A DNA stretch of 64,000 nucleotides from Glycomyces albidus (GTDB lineage: Bacteria; Actinomycetota; Actinomycetes; Mycobacteriales; Micromonosporaceae), in the NCBI RefSeq assembly GCF_009451885.1, contig NZ_WIAO01000018.1, positions 1 to 64,000 of the forward strand, in the 5' to 3' direction. The first letter of the stretch is position 1, and every line of letters begins with the position of its first letter. Both the position numbers and the translations under genes were made by a program. Below the pieces are notes generated by a model that was given only the letters and a program-made list of their open reading frames with translations, did not search any database and was not told where the DNA came from. Shown piece after piece: positions 1 to 8,748 of this stretch.

Positions 1-483
1 GGGACGGGTGCGGCGGGCGCGGGGGGCGTCGATGTCGCCGGAGCGCAGGGCCGCGGCGACGGCGTCGCGGACGGCGGCGGCGCGGCGGGGGTCGCCGGAG
101 GCGGAGACGGCGACGCTGACGCCGTCGAAGGCGGCGCGCGCGAGCGTCCACGCGCTGGAGGCGTCGGCGTCGTCGCTGCGGACGCACCAGGTGCGGCGGG
201 CCTCGGCCTCGGCGGCGACGGCCGCGTTCACGGCGGGGTCGTCGGTCGCGGCGAGCACGAACCAGGCGTCGTCGCCGTCGCCGGAGCGCCATTCGCGCCG
301 CTCCCACTGGAGCTCGCCGGAGGCGGCCAGGTCGGAGAGGGTGGTGGTGACCTCGGGGGCGACCACGAGGACGCGGGCGCCCGCGTCGAGCAGGCGGGGC
401 ACGCGGCGCCCGGCGATGGTGCCGCCGCCGACGACGAGCACGGCCTTGCCGTTCAGCCGCAGTCCGACCTCGTAGACCGACAC
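1..483 (-). CDS. cysG: Siroheme synthase N-terminal domain (precorrin-2 dehydrogenase / sirohydrochlorin ferrochelatase), 5' part only
   Basis: The frame opens with GTG at 483 behind an AGGAGG Shine-Dalgarno about 5 nt away and runs off the left edge after 161 codons. The N-terminus holds a dinucleotide-binding glycine motif (VVGGGTIAGRR, about residues 18-28) preceded by a short 'VYEVGLRLNGK' strand, as in the Rossmann domain of CysG/Met8. This domain oxidises precorrin-2 with NAD and helps insert iron into siroheme, the cofactor of sulfite and nitrite reductases. Whether a C-terminal uroporphyrinogen methyltransferase domain follows cannot be seen. The gene is divergent from the penicillin-binding protein gene across a 227-bp gap. 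Confidence 0.85.
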   Translation of the reverse strand, partial: MSVYEVGLRLNGKAVLVVGGGTIAGRRVPRLLDAGARVLVVAPEVTTTLSDLAASGELQWERREWRSGDGDDAWFVLAATDDPAVNAAVAAEAEARRTWCVRSDDADASSAWTLARAAFDGVSVAVSASGDPRRAAAVRDAVAAALRSGDIDAPRARRTRP

Positions 484-710
484 GTGCGCCTCCTGTGGGT
501 TTACTCCGGGTCATCGGTTCCCGGCAAGCGTAGGCCGGTTTCGTCGCATGCGGCTAACCGGCGCGTTGCGAGCCTGTTACGCGAAACCCGCGTGGCGGAT
601 AGGCCTGGAGTGATGTGAGTCCGGTTTACGTTCCGGCCCTTGCCGAAAGCGGTGCCGGTACTGGTGAGGTTTTTCACCTTGGGGCCGGGCGTGTGCCCTA
701 GGCTGGATAT

Positions 711-2888
711 ATGCGTGATCGACCCCGCCAGCACCGTGTGCCCGGACTGTCCGCACGCGGGAGCGACCCGGAAGGCCCGCCCGCCGAAGGGGTGTACGCC
801 CTCCTGCGCACCAGCGTCCTCGCGGGGCTCGCGATCGCGGCCCTGCTGTTCCCGCTGGCCGCGATGGCCGGGCTCAGCGCGAAGGCCGGTTTCAGCGCGA
901 TCGACACGCTCTCCGTGGAGGTCACCGAGACCGACCCGCCGCTGACCTCCTACGTGTACGCCGCCGACGGCGAGACCCTCATCAGCCTCTTCTACGACGA
1001 GTTCCGCCGCCACGTCTCGCTCGACGAGGTCGCGCCCGTCATGCAGCAGGCGATGGTGGCCGCCGAGGACTCGCGGTTCTACCAGCACAACGGCGTCGAC
1101 TACCGCGGCATCGTGCGCGCGTTCGTCGCCAACAACAACTCCGGCGGCGTCCAGCAGGGCGCCTCGACCATCACCATGCAGTACGTGCGCGGCGCCCTCC
1201 AGCTCAACGCCGAGTCGATCGACGAGGTCATCGCCGCCACCGAGCAGACCGCGACCCGCAAGATCCGCGAGGCCCGCCTGGCGATGGCCGTCGAAGAGCA
1301 GCTCTCGAAGGACGAGATCCTCGAGCGGTACCTCAACCAGGCGTACTTCGGGCACAACGCGTACGGGATCTTCGCGGCCGCGCAGGTGTACTTCTCCAAG
1401 CACCCGTCCGACCTGAACCTCCAGGAGTCGGCGACGCTCGCCGGGCTCGTGCAGGCGCCGTCGGCGTACGACCCGATCGTCTCCGACCAGACCGACGCGC
1501 TCGCCCGCCGCAACTGGGTGCTCGACCAGATGGTCGAGATCGACTACCTCTCGCGCGGCGACGCCTCCGAGGTGCGGGGCCTGCCGATCGAGCTGAACGT
1601 GTCGGACCCGCCGAACTCGTGCATCGGCGTCGAGGGCACCACCTCCGAGTACGGGTTCTTCTGCGACTACTTCCGCCGTTGGTGGCGCGAGCAGGACGCG
1701 TTCGGGGAGACCCCGGCCGACCGGGAGAAGGAGCTGCGCCAGGGCGGGTACACGGTCATCACCACGCTCGACCCGGACATCCAGAAGCTCGCGAACGACA
1801 CCGTGAACAAGGCGAAGAGCCAGGAGTCGAAGTTCGCGCACGGCGCGGTGGTCATGGAGCCCGGCACGGGCCGGATCAAGGCGCTGGGCCTGAACCGCAC
1901 GTTCTCGTACGACCAGAGCGAGAACGGCCCGCACTCGAACCCGTCGTTCGACCGCAAGGGCAACTACCCGAACACGGTGAACCCGGTGCTCGGCGGCGGC
2001 GCCGAGGGCGGGTACCAGGCCGGGTCGACGTTCAAGGTCTTCACACTGCTCGCCGCGCTCGACGCGGGCTACCCGCTCGACTACGACATCCACTCGCCGC
2101 ACCGGGTCGCCACGAGCTTCGTCTCCTCCACGACCGCGTGCGGCGGCCGGTGGTGCCCCAAGAACGGCAACCCGCAGATGGCCGGCAACCGGGATATGTG
2201 GTCCGGGTTCGGCATGTCGGTGAACACGTACTTCGCGCAGCTCATCGACCGGGTCGGCGCCGACAAGACCGTCGAGATGGCCGAGCGGATGGGCCTGCAG
2301 TGGCGGAGTGAAGGCGACGCGTACTACGCCTCGGAGGAGCGGCGCGCCGGCTGGGGGCCGTTCACGCTCGGCGTCTCCGACGTGCAGCCCATCGAGATGA
2401 CGAACGTGTTCAACACGCTCGCGGCCGAAGGCGAGTACTGCGAGCCGATCCCGGCGCTGCGGATCATCGACCCGAACGGCCAGGAGCTCGACGCCGCCGC
2501 GCCCCGCTGCCACCAGGAGCTCGATGAGGACGTGGCGCGGGCCGCGACCGACGCGGGCCGGTGCGTGACCTGGACCCAGCGCAAGGGCGTGGACTGCGGG
2601 GAGTGGGGCACCTCGCGGAACGTCGGCGAGATCGCCGGGCGGCCCGTCGCCGGGAAGTCCGGTACGACCGACGACGACCGGACCTCGTGGTTCCTCGGCT
2701 ACACGCCGCAGATGACGATCGGGGCGTTCATGGCCGACCCGGACTACATCTTCAACTCGGTCGGCAAATCGAACACGACGGCCTCGAAGGAGACCGTGGG
2801 GACCATCCTCAAGGGCGCCCTCGAAGGGGAGCCGGTCATACCGTTCGAACCGCCGTCGAGACAGATCCAGTTCGAAGGCAAGGAATAG
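711..2888 (+). CDS. Class A penicillin-binding protein (bifunctional transglycosylase/transpeptidase)
   Basis: This 725-residue membrane-anchored cell-wall synthase has a basic cytoplasmic tail, one membrane segment at about 31-55, then a GT51 glycosyltransferase domain with the catalytic-Glu motif EDSRFY (E119) and GASTITMQ (150-157). A penicillin-binding transpeptidase domain follows with SxxK (S439-TFK), SxN (S503-VN) and KSGT (K649). All catalytic motifs are intact, so it should polymerise and cross-link peptidoglycan outside the membrane. ATG 711 is the first start that keeps the anchor helix. The length fits a PonA-like protein without a PASTA tail. It is convergent with the SURF1 gene. 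Confidence 0.93.
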   Translation: MRDRPRQHRVPGLSARGSDPEGPPAEGVYALLRTSVLAGLAIAALLFPLAAMAGLSAKAGFSAIDTLSVEVTETDPPLTSYVYAADGETLISLFYDEFRRHVSLDEVAPVMQQAMVAAEDSRFYQHNGVDYRGIVRAFVANNNSGGVQQGASTITMQYVRGALQLNAESIDEVIAATEQTATRKIREARLAMAVEEQLSKDEILERYLNQAYFGHNAYGIFAAAQVYFSKHPSDLNLQESATLAGLVQAPSAYDPIVSDQTDALARRNWVLDQMVEIDYLSRGDASEVRGLPIELNVSDPPNSCIGVEGTTSEYGFFCDYFRRWWREQDAFGETPADREKELRQGGYTVITTLDPDIQKLANDTVNKAKSQESKFAHGAVVMEPGTGRIKALGLNRTFSYDQSENGPHSNPSFDRKGNYPNTVNPVLGGGAEGGYQAGSTFKVFTLLAALDAGYPLDYDIHSPHRVATSFVSSTTACGGRWCPKNGNPQMAGNRDMWSGFGMSVNTYFAQLIDRVGADKTVEMAERMGLQWRSEGDAYYASEERRAGWGPFTLGVSDVQPIEMTNVFNTLAAEGEYCEPIPALRIIDPNGQELDAAAPRCHQELDEDVARAATDAGRCVTWTQRKGVDCGEWGTSRNVGEIAGRPVAGKSGTTDDDRTSWFLGYTPQMTIGAFMADPDYIFNSVGKSNTTASKETVGTILKGALEGEPVIPFEPPSRQIQFEGKE

Positions 2889-2900
2889 CGCCTGAGGGGC

Positions 2901-3677
2901 CTAGACCGGGCCGGCCGCTTCCGCATCGGAGGCGGCCGGTTCCGCGTCCCGGGCGGCCTCGTCGAGGTCCTTGCGCTCGCGGCGCACGAGCACGGTCCAG
3001 CCGATCGGGACGAGCGCGGCGAACAGCGCCCACTGGACGGCGTAGGAGTAGTTCTGCCAGTCCTTGAACGTCGGCGTCTCGAGCGCGGTGAGGCCCTCGG
3101 CCGGCTCGACGTCGGCGATCCACGCCGAACGGAGCTCGTAGTCGAGGTGGGGGCCGAGCATGTCGTCGCTGAGCCGCCGCGCCTCGATGTGCCCGTCGAC
3201 CTCGGTGACGCCGCCGGACGCCTCCTCATACTCGTAGACGCGGCCGGTGACCGCGACCTCGCCGGCCGGCGGGGCCGGGTAGTCGGGGACGCTGCCGGTG
3301 TTCTCGGAGGCCACGAAGCCGCGGTCGACGAGGACCGCGGTGCCGTCGGCGAGGACCAGCGGGGTGACGATCTCGAAGCCGTTGAGGCCCTCGTTCGTCT
3401 GGGCGCGGAGCACGACCTCCCCGTCGGCGTCGTACACGCCGACGGCCTCGACGAGCGTCCACCGCACGTCGGCGTCGAGCGCCTCGCCCGCCGGGAGCGT
3501 CTCGTCGATCGGGACGGTCGCGACGCTGGTCTCGATGACCTCGTTCGCGGCCGCGCGCTGCACGGCCCGGCCCCACTGCCACTGGGAGAGGAGGGCGCAG
3601 ACGACCATCACGACCACGCCCGCCAGCGTCAGGAGGACCCAGCGGGGCGTGAACACGAACCGGTATCGCTGCAGCAC
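2901..3677 (-). CDS. SURF1 family cytochrome oxidase biogenesis protein
   Basis: This 258-residue membrane protein has the SURF1 layout: a short N-terminus with FTPRWVLLTLAG and a first membrane helix (about 11-30), the QWQWGRA motif directly after it, a large extracytoplasmic loop, a second helix near 215-235 (YAVQWALFAALVPIGW) and a charged C-terminal tail. Family members assist assembly or haem insertion of aa3-type cytochrome c oxidase. The loop carries the typical 'VLVDRGFV' strand. The gene is transcribed alone, converges on the PBP gene and starts only 36 bp from the divergent M20 peptidase start. Confidence 0.9.
   Translation of the reverse strand: MLQRYRFVFTPRWVLLTLAGVVVMVVCALLSQWQWGRAVQRAAANEVIETSVATVPIDETLPAGEALDADVRWTLVEAVGVYDADGEVVLRAQTNEGLNGFEIVTPLVLADGTAVLVDRGFVASENTGSVPDYPAPPAGEVAVTGRVYEYEEASGGVTEVDGHIEARRLSDDMLGPHLDYELRSAWIADVEPAEGLTALETPTFKDWQNYSYAVQWALFAALVPIGWTVLVRRERKDLDEAARDAEPAASDAEAAGPV
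2911..2939. terminator. Hairpin between converging PBP and SURF1 genes
   Basis: CCGGCCGC at 2911-2918 pairs with GCGGCCGG at 2932-2939. Inner T/G and C/G pairs extend the stem around a GCATC loop. It lies at the convergent end of the two genes and overlaps the last SURF1 codons. No T-tract is obvious, so the call rests on position and stem strength. Confidence 0.45.
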
Positions 3678-3713
3678 GCCGCCGAGTCTAGCCCCGCTCT
3701 AGACTTGCGCCCC

Positions 3714-5054
3714 ATGAGCGATGTAGTGAATGCGGTGCGCGCCGCCCTCCCGGGTGTGCGCGCCGATCTGGAGGCCCTCGTCACGATCCCGGCGATCGCC
3801 TTCGACGGACTCGACCACGAGCCGGTCCGCAAGGGTGCGAACGAAGTCCAGCGGCTCCTCGAGGAGGCCGGCGCCGCCGAGGCGCGGCAGCTCTCGCACG
3901 GCGGCGGGCAGCCGAGCGTGTACGCGCACTTCCCCGCGCCGGAGGGGCAGCCGACGGTGCTGCTGTACGCGCACCAGGACGTGCAGCCGATCGGCGACCC
4001 CGCCAAGTGGGAGCAGGACGACCCGTTCACCGTCGTCGAGAAGGACGGGCGGCTGTACGGCCGCGGTGTCGCCGACGACAAGGCCGGGGTCATGGCGCAC
4101 ATCGCCGCCCTCCGGGCCTTCGGCGGGAGGCCGCCGGTCGGTGTGAAGCTCCTCATCGAAGGCGAGGAGGAGTTCGGCTCCCCGACCCTCGAGGGGCTGC
4201 TGCGCGAGCACCGGGAGCTGCTGGCCGCCGACGTGGTGGTCATCGCCGACTCGCAGAACTGGAAGACGGAGGTCCCCGCGCTCACCACCACCCTGCGCGG
4301 GGTGATCAACGTGTACGTCGAGGTCGCGGTCCTCAAGGGCGCCGTGCACTCGGGCATGTTCGGCGGGCCGGTCCCCGACGCGCTGACCGCGCTCGCCCGG
4401 CTCGTGGCGACCCTGCACGACGACGCCGGCGACGTGGCCGTCCAGGGCCTGGCCACCGGCCGCGGCTCGGATCTCGACTACGACGAGGCGGCGCTGCGCC
4501 ACGAGGCCGGGATGCTCCCGGGCACCGAGTTCATCGGGACCGGGCGGCTCACCGAGCGGCTGTGGTCGAAGCCGACGGCGACCGTGCTCGGCATCGACGC
4601 GCCCGGCGCGGCCGAGTCGGCGAACGCGCTCCAGCCGTCGGCGCGCGCGAAGATCTCGTTCCGGCTGGCGCCCGGCGACTCGGGCCAGAGCGCGCTCAAG
4701 GCCGTCCGCGAGCACTTCGCGGCGCACGCGCCGTGGGGCGCCGAGGTGACCGTGACACCCGAGGGCGGCGTCGGCGACCCGTGCGCGATCGACGCGACCG
4801 GCCCGGCCTTCGACGCCGCGAGGGAGGCGTTCACCGAGGCGTGGGACGGCACCGCGCCGGTCGAGATCGGCGTCGGCGGCTCGATCCCGATGATCGCGAC
4901 GTTCCAGGAGCTCTACCCGGAGGCGGCGATCCTCGTCACCGGCGTCGAGGACCAGTACTCGAACCCGCACGGCCCCAACGAGTCCCTCGACATCAAGATG
5001 TTCGAGCGGGTGTGCACGGCCGAGGCGCTCCTGCTGGAGAAGCTCAAGCGCTGA
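3714..5054 (+). CDS. M20 family metallodipeptidase
   Basis: This 446-residue zinc dipeptidase of the M20/CNDP2-like group is cytoplasmic with no signal peptide. The first metal histidine is H87 in LLYAHQDV. The bridging aspartate is in GRGVADDKAG (D121), and the catalytic and metal glutamates are in IEGEEEFGSP (E151/E152). A dimerisation-domain insert follows (about 205-330), and late motifs GGSIPM and GVEDQYSNPHGPNESL complete the site. ATG 3714 gives the canonical N-terminus; an upstream open extension lies antisense inside SURF1 and was excluded. A perfect hairpin terminator follows the stop. Substrates are probably dipeptides, by family only. Confidence 0.92.
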   Translation: MSDVVNAVRAALPGVRADLEALVTIPAIAFDGLDHEPVRKGANEVQRLLEEAGAAEARQLSHGGGQPSVYAHFPAPEGQPTVLLYAHQDVQPIGDPAKWEQDDPFTVVEKDGRLYGRGVADDKAGVMAHIAALRAFGGRPPVGVKLLIEGEEEFGSPTLEGLLREHRELLAADVVVIADSQNWKTEVPALTTTLRGVINVYVEVAVLKGAVHSGMFGGPVPDALTALARLVATLHDDAGDVAVQGLATGRGSDLDYDEAALRHEAGMLPGTEFIGTGRLTERLWSKPTATVLGIDAPGAAESANALQPSARAKISFRLAPGDSGQSALKAVREHFAAHAPWGAEVTVTPEGGVGDPCAIDATGPAFDAAREAFTEAWDGTAPVEIGVGGSIPMIATFQELYPEAAILVTGVEDQYSNPHGPNESLDIKMFERVCTAEALLLEKLKR

Positions 5055-5061
5055 GCGCGAT

Positions 5062-5114
5062 GACGGGCCCGGCCGCCGTCCACATCGCACATGTGGACGG
5101 CGGCCGGGCCCGTC
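5062..5114. terminator. Perfect 24-bp-stem bidirectional terminator
   Basis: The arms at 5062-5085 and 5091-5114 are perfectly complementary over 24 bp around a 5-nt loop (cgcac), 8 nt after the M20 stop and 8 nt before the M48 stop on the other strand. This is an intrinsic-type convergent terminator without a long U-tract, as is common in high-GC actinobacteria. Confidence 0.85.
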
Positions 5115-5121
5115 GGCGCGT

Positions 5122-6126
5122 CTAGAGCCCGTCGCGGAACTTGCGCAGGAGCTTCGCGAGCGGGTCGCCGGAGGTCTCGAAGAGGTCCTTGTAGGACTTC
5201 GCGGCGGCCTTGGCCTCGGCCGAGATCGAGGCGTCCGCGTCGCCGTCGCGGCGCGGGTACTCGCCGGCGAGGTACTCGCGGTACTCGCCCTCGTCGATCC
5301 AGGTCTTGATCGCGGCGGCGCGCGCCACCGCGAAGTCGTGGCTGCGCTGCTCCAGCAGGAGCAGCTTGAGGAAGCTGTCGCGCAGGTCCCCGCCGGTCTC
5401 GAACTCCTTGGCCTGCTCCAGGAACGCCGCGGTGTCCACATCGTGCAGGTCGCCGCCGCCGGCCAGCTTCGCCATGACGCGGATCGCCGCGGCCGGGTCC
5501 TGGACCGCCAGCGCGCCGGCCCGGTCGGCCGACAGCTCGGACTTGCGGCTCCACTCGTACAGCGCGGCGGTGATGACCCGCAGGCCCACGACGCCGACGG
5601 GGATCCATGCGACGGACGTGGTCAGGCGCAGCAGGACCATGAGGAGGGTCCGGTAGAGGCCGTGCCCGGAGAGGGCGTGGCCGAGCTCGTGGGCGAGGAG
5701 GAACCGCAGCTCGGTCTCGTCGAGGAGGTCGAGGGACCCCGAGTTGATGACGATGACCGGCTTGTCGATGCCGATGCACATGCCGCCGAGGTCGGGGTTG
5801 CGGGTGATGTAGAGGTCGGGGAGGTCGGCGGCGTCGAGGACGGCGCCGACGGCGAGGTAGGCGTCGTGAACGCGGGAGTACTGGTGCCGGTCGACCTTGA
5901 TCGAGGAGCCCAGGAGGCTCAGGCGCAGGGCGCGCTCGGAGATCATCCCCGAGAGCTTGCGCAGGACGATGTCGAAGCCGCGGAGTTCGCGCAGGGCCAC
6001 GAGCGCGCCGCGGTCGGCGGGGTGCTCCCAGGCCCGGGTCGATATGCCGCGCAGGATGACCGGTTCGCGGGTGGTTTCGCGTACTTCGTTCGGGGCGTCC
6101 TCGGCCGGTGGCCGCTCGTCGCTCAT
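5122..6126 (-). CDS. M48 family zinc metalloprotease (HtpX/Ste24-like)
   Basis: This 334-residue protein has the zinc motif HELGH at 146-150 (LLAHELGHALSGH). A downstream hydrophobic stretch (about 160-190) probably forms one or two membrane helices, and the third-ligand region SRKSELSADRAGALAV follows. A N-terminal domain of about 90 residues precedes the protease. Members of M48 act in membrane-protein quality control; this lineage with a C-terminal acidic tail is common in actinomycetes and has no assigned substrate. It starts at ATG 6126 and is followed by the shared terminator. Confidence 0.88.
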   Translation of the reverse strand: MSDERPPAEDAPNEVRETTREPVILRGISTRAWEHPADRGALVALRELRGFDIVLRKLSGMISERALRLSLLGSSIKVDRHQYSRVHDAYLAVGAVLDAADLPDLYITRNPDLGGMCIGIDKPVIVINSGSLDLLDETELRFLLAHELGHALSGHGLYRTLLMVLLRLTTSVAWIPVGVVGLRVITAALYEWSRKSELSADRAGALAVQDPAAAIRVMAKLAGGGDLHDVDTAAFLEQAKEFETGGDLRDSFLKLLLLEQRSHDFAVARAAAIKTWIDEGEYREYLAGEYPRRDGDADASISAEAKAAAKSYKDLFETSGDPLAKLLRKFRDGL

Positions 6127-6577
6127 GCCCGCTCCTCACAGTCGGCTCTGGTGCAAGTGTGGCACGGCGCCGCCAGCCGCGGCGGCCGCGGAAGTCGCGG
6201 CGGCCGGGGGCCGGCGGCCGGCCCGATCGCGCACGGAGCGTGCGCGATCGGTGCGTGCCGGATTTCACCCTGCGTGTCCGTTGGGGCGCTGAACAGTGGC
6301 GACGCATAGCGGGCATTGCCGCCCACTTAGGGCAAGATAACGAATCAGCGTCAACACGCCGTGCGCCGCTTGACACTGGAGCGCCCGAGGACTACTCATT
6401 GATGTGGGTCAGCAATTCCGGGGCGTCGTAGAGAATCGTTTGGGGTGTTCTTGCGACGCCCCGTATCCGTGCCCGCCCCCTGCCGCCCGGGCCCGCGGCG
6501 TCCCGCTCCCCGTCCCCCGGAGGGCCCCCGGGCCGGGTATTCTTGCGCTGGCGCGGCGCCGTGTGCGACCCCGCCGT
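6127..6577. other. Intergenic region, no gene seen
   Basis: The 451 bp between the protease and the tRNA gene hold no supported ORF. A GC-rich CGGCCG-type stretch (about 6165-6225) is followed by a 10-bp perfect inverted repeat (GATCGCGCAC at 6225-6234, GTGCGCGATC at 6240-6249, loop ggagc) that could be a terminator or operator. A less GC-rich stretch lies at 6300-6440. The tRNA promoter must lie within the last 100 bp. Confidence 0.5.
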
Positions 6578-6651
6578 GCCTCAGTAGCTCAGCTGGATAG
6601 AGCACCGGACTTCTAATCCGATGGTCGCAGGTTCGAATCCTGCCTGGGGCA
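6578..6651 (+). tRNA. tRNA-Arg (anticodon TCT)
   Basis: The cloverleaf is complete. The acceptor GCCTCAG pairs with CTGGGGC with discriminator A. The D-arm is GCTCAGCTGGATAGAGC, the anticodon stem CCGGA/TCCGG carries loop CTTCTAA (anticodon TCT, reading AGA), and the T-arm is GCAGGTTCGAATCCTGC. CCA is not encoded; the next bases are CAT. AGA is a rare codon in this GC-rich genome. Its 3' end runs straight into a fragment of the HTH repeat, so it marks the left border of the accessory region. Confidence 0.97.
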
Positions 6652-6682
6652 CATTATATTGATACGCTTGAATATCATTCAC
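6652..6682 (-). pseudogene. 5' scrap of the HTH repeat gene fused to the tRNA end
   Basis: Read on the minus strand from a GTG at 6682, the codons give MNDIQAYQYNV, matching the N-termini at 15857 (MKYIQDYQYNV) and 29691 (MKDIQDYQYNV). The DNA identity includes the cacattatattgata core and continues four to five bases into the tRNA acceptor end (ggggca). The rest of the gene is missing because the tRNA begins there. This is a remnant, not a functional gene. Confidence 0.75.
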
Positions 6683-6740
6683 GTTCTCGGAGTTCACTAC
6701 CAGCAGGAGTGTTCGCGGCCAAAGTGTGTGAAACGGACCC

Positions 6741-7368
6741 AACGGAACGGATCGCCAGGTGTACGGTTGCGGACAACCGGGGCCGCTTGACCTGGACGGT
6801 CAGCGTCAATTCCACGACCGTCCGCGCCCACCAGGCCGCGGCTGGAGCCCACTAGGCACCTATGCCCGGCGAGCCCGCCGATCACGCGCTCGGACGCTCG
6901 CGCGGGGGCTGGACCACGAAAATCCACCTCGCCGCCGACGCCAACCAGACCGTGCTGAGCCTCAAGCTCACCGCCGGGCAGCGAGGTGACTCGCCGCAGT
7001 TCGCTCCGGTACTGGAGGCGATCGGCGTGCCCTGGTGCGGACCCGGCCGCGCCAAGACCAGACCGCGGAAGGTCCTGGCCGACAAGGCCTACGCGAGCCG
7101 GGCCAACCGCGCCCACCTGCGCCGCCGCCGCATCCAGGCCGTCTTCCCCGAGAAGAAGGACCAGCACCGGAACCGGATCGCCAAGGGCCGCTCCGACGGG
7201 AGGCCCCCCGCGTTCGACCGCGAAGCCTATAAGGACCACACCGTCGAGCGGACCATCGGCCGACTCAAGCGCTACCGCGCCGTCTCCACCAGATACGACA
7301 AACTCGCCATCCGCTACGAGGCCGCCATCCAAGTCGCGATCCTCCTCGACCGCACCCCACATGCTTAA
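6741..7368 (+). pseudogene. IS5-family DDE transposase remnant with an internal amber stop
   Basis: From about 6741 the frame encodes ADNRGRLTWTVSVNST...VRAHQAAAGAH, the middle of an IS5-type transposase. A TAG at 6853-6855 then interrupts the same frame, which continues in APMPGEPADHALGRSRGG and onward for 168 codons to TAA at 7368. The C-terminal half retains the DKAYAS region and ERTIGRLKRYRAVSTRYDKLA, the usual Glu-containing C1 signature. About the first 100 residues of a normal transposase are absent. No terminal inverted repeats could be matched with confidence, so this is a dead insertion sequence. Confidence 0.85.
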
Positions 7369-7547
7369 ACGTGTCCTGGCCGCGGACGTGAGGATGCCGG
7401 AGCCGTTGCACGCGATGCCCGCTTCGAGGTCGGTCAGCGGGAACCCGAGGTGGTTGGCAGGCGACGGCTCGATTCAGGGCGCGTCTGCGGGCGCTGGCGG
7501 GTCGCCGGGGCGGGTGTCTGCGGCACCGGCCTGGGGTACTCGCGTGC

Positions 7548-8066
7548 ATGTTCTTCGATTCCTGGGGCGGGTTGCTGCGCGTGGCGGTCATCGGCGCGTG
7601 CGCCTATGTGTCGTTGGTGGTCGTGTTGCGGCTGTCAGGCAAACGGACGCTCGGAAAAATGAACGCGTTCGACCTGGTGGTGACGGTGGCGCTGGGCTCC
7701 ACGCTGGCCACCGTGCTGCTTTCCTCCGAGGTGGCGCTGGCCGAGGGTGTCCTCGCCCTGGCGGTGTTGGTCGGTTTGCAGCTCGCCGTTGCGTGGATTT
7801 CAGTGCGTTCGCAGCGGTTCCGAGCGGCGGTGAAGTCGAGGCCGACGCTGCTGGCGTGGCAGGGGCGCCTGCGCGACCGGGCGCTGCGGGAGCAGCGCGT
7901 CAGCCGGGCCGAAGTGCTGCAGGCGGTGCGCTCGAAGGGTCTGGGCGGGTTGGACCAGGTGACGGCGGTCGTGCTGGAGACCGACGGCACGTTCAGCGTC
8001 ATCCCGGCAGCGTCCGCCGGGAACCTCGGCGCACTCGGGGACGTGCCCGGTGCCACCGGGGAATGA
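7548..8066 (+). CDS. DUF421 (YetF-type) membrane protein
   Basis: This 172-residue protein has three N-terminal membrane helices (about 9-29, 42-60, 64-86) and the family signature LRLSGKRTLGKMNAFDLVVTVALGS, then the cytosolic DUF421 domain with RPTLLAWQGRLRDRALREQRVSRAEVLQAVRS split around residue 120. It is near the short end of the family. Function is unknown; in spore-formers relatives affect envelope or germination traits. ATG 7548 lacks a strong Shine-Dalgarno. It converges with the DUF305 gene. Confidence 0.85.
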   Translation: MFFDSWGGLLRVAVIGACAYVSLVVVLRLSGKRTLGKMNAFDLVVTVALGSTLATVLLSSEVALAEGVLALAVLVGLQLAVAWISVRSQRFRAAVKSRPTLLAWQGRLRDRALREQRVSRAEVLQAVRSKGLGGLDQVTAVVLETDGTFSVIPAASAGNLGALGDVPGATGE

Positions 8067-8157
8067 CCCTGCCAGCGGTGAGATCGCCTGGCGCCGGAAC
8101 GCCGGTATACCGACCCGGACCGGATCGGTCGGGCGTCAGGATGGCTCCGAAGCCGTG

Positions 8158-8748
8158 TCAGTCTGCCGGGCACTGGCGTTCGGCGGCTTCGGAGAAGTCA
8201 GGGACGGGTCGCTCCTGCGCTTCCTCGGGCGTCTCGGCCGGGCCGTTGCGCTCGATGTCCTCGATGAGCCATTCCATCTCGAGGATCTCGCGCCGCTGAG
8301 CCTCGCTGATCTGCACGGCCAGTTCGCAGACCCGCACGTCGGCGATCTGGGCGCGCTCGGAGCGGGTGATCGCCAGCGAGTGGTGCGGGATCATCGAGTT
8401 CATGAACGCGGTGTCGTCGACGGTGATTTGACTGCGGTCGAGGTAGGCACCGCCGCCGAGCAGGAGCAGGCTCACTGCGATGACGCCCACGTTCGCTTTG
8501 GCGTTGCGGAACATGTTCAGCATCCACGCGAGCATGAGCAGGCCCATGGCCCCGCCCATGGTGAGGGCCATGAACATGCGGCTCTGGCTCCAACGCACAT
8601 GCCCCCATTCCCAGGAGCCGACGAACATCAAGGCGTACATGAGAACCATGCCGGTCGCGATCATGGCCGCGAATCGCAGGTACATCTTCAAGTCGTGGGG
8701 TCGGCTCGTCTCGTGGCCGGTTTCGTTCGCGTCGTGCTGGTCCCTCAC
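8158..8748 (-). CDS. DUF305 domain membrane protein
   Basis: This 196-residue protein starts at GTG 8748 with GGAG 7 nt upstream. Three hydrophobic helices (about 24-44, 58-78, 85-103) precede a C-terminal DUF305-type helical domain with FMNSMIPHHSLAI (the histidine pair of the family) and LEMEWLIEDIE near the end. DUF305 proteins are often found next to copper or other metal-handling genes, and the histidine pair suggests metal binding. This is the membrane-attached variant rather than the secreted one. Function unknown. Confidence 0.82.
   Translation of the reverse strand: MRDQHDANETGHETSRPHDLKMYLRFAAMIATGMVLMYALMFVGSWEWGHVRWSQSRMFMALTMGGAMGLLMLAWMLNMFRNAKANVGVIAVSLLLLGGGAYLDRSQITVDDTAFMNSMIPHHSLAITRSERAQIADVRVCELAVQISEAQRREILEMEWLIEDIERNGPAETPEEAQERPVPDFSEAAERQCPAD

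Noticed and set aside
501-2513. Long minus-strand open frame antisense to the PBP gene
   Set aside because: The plus strand carries all PBP motifs in frame; the antisense frame is an arginine/valine-rich shadow typical of high-GC codon bias.
3147-3713. N-terminal extension of the M20 peptidase
   Set aside because: It is antisense to SURF1 and lacks a ribosome-binding site; ATG 3714 matches the family start.
6697-7400. Terminal inverted repeats of the IS5 remnant
   Set aside because: Candidate ends near GTGTTCGCGGCC and the GGCCGCGGACG region do not pair convincingly.
8110-8132. Terminator hairpin between DUF421 and DUF305 genes
   Set aside because: Only a 6-bp stem (CCGACC/GGTCGG) with a long loop was found, too weak to annotate.
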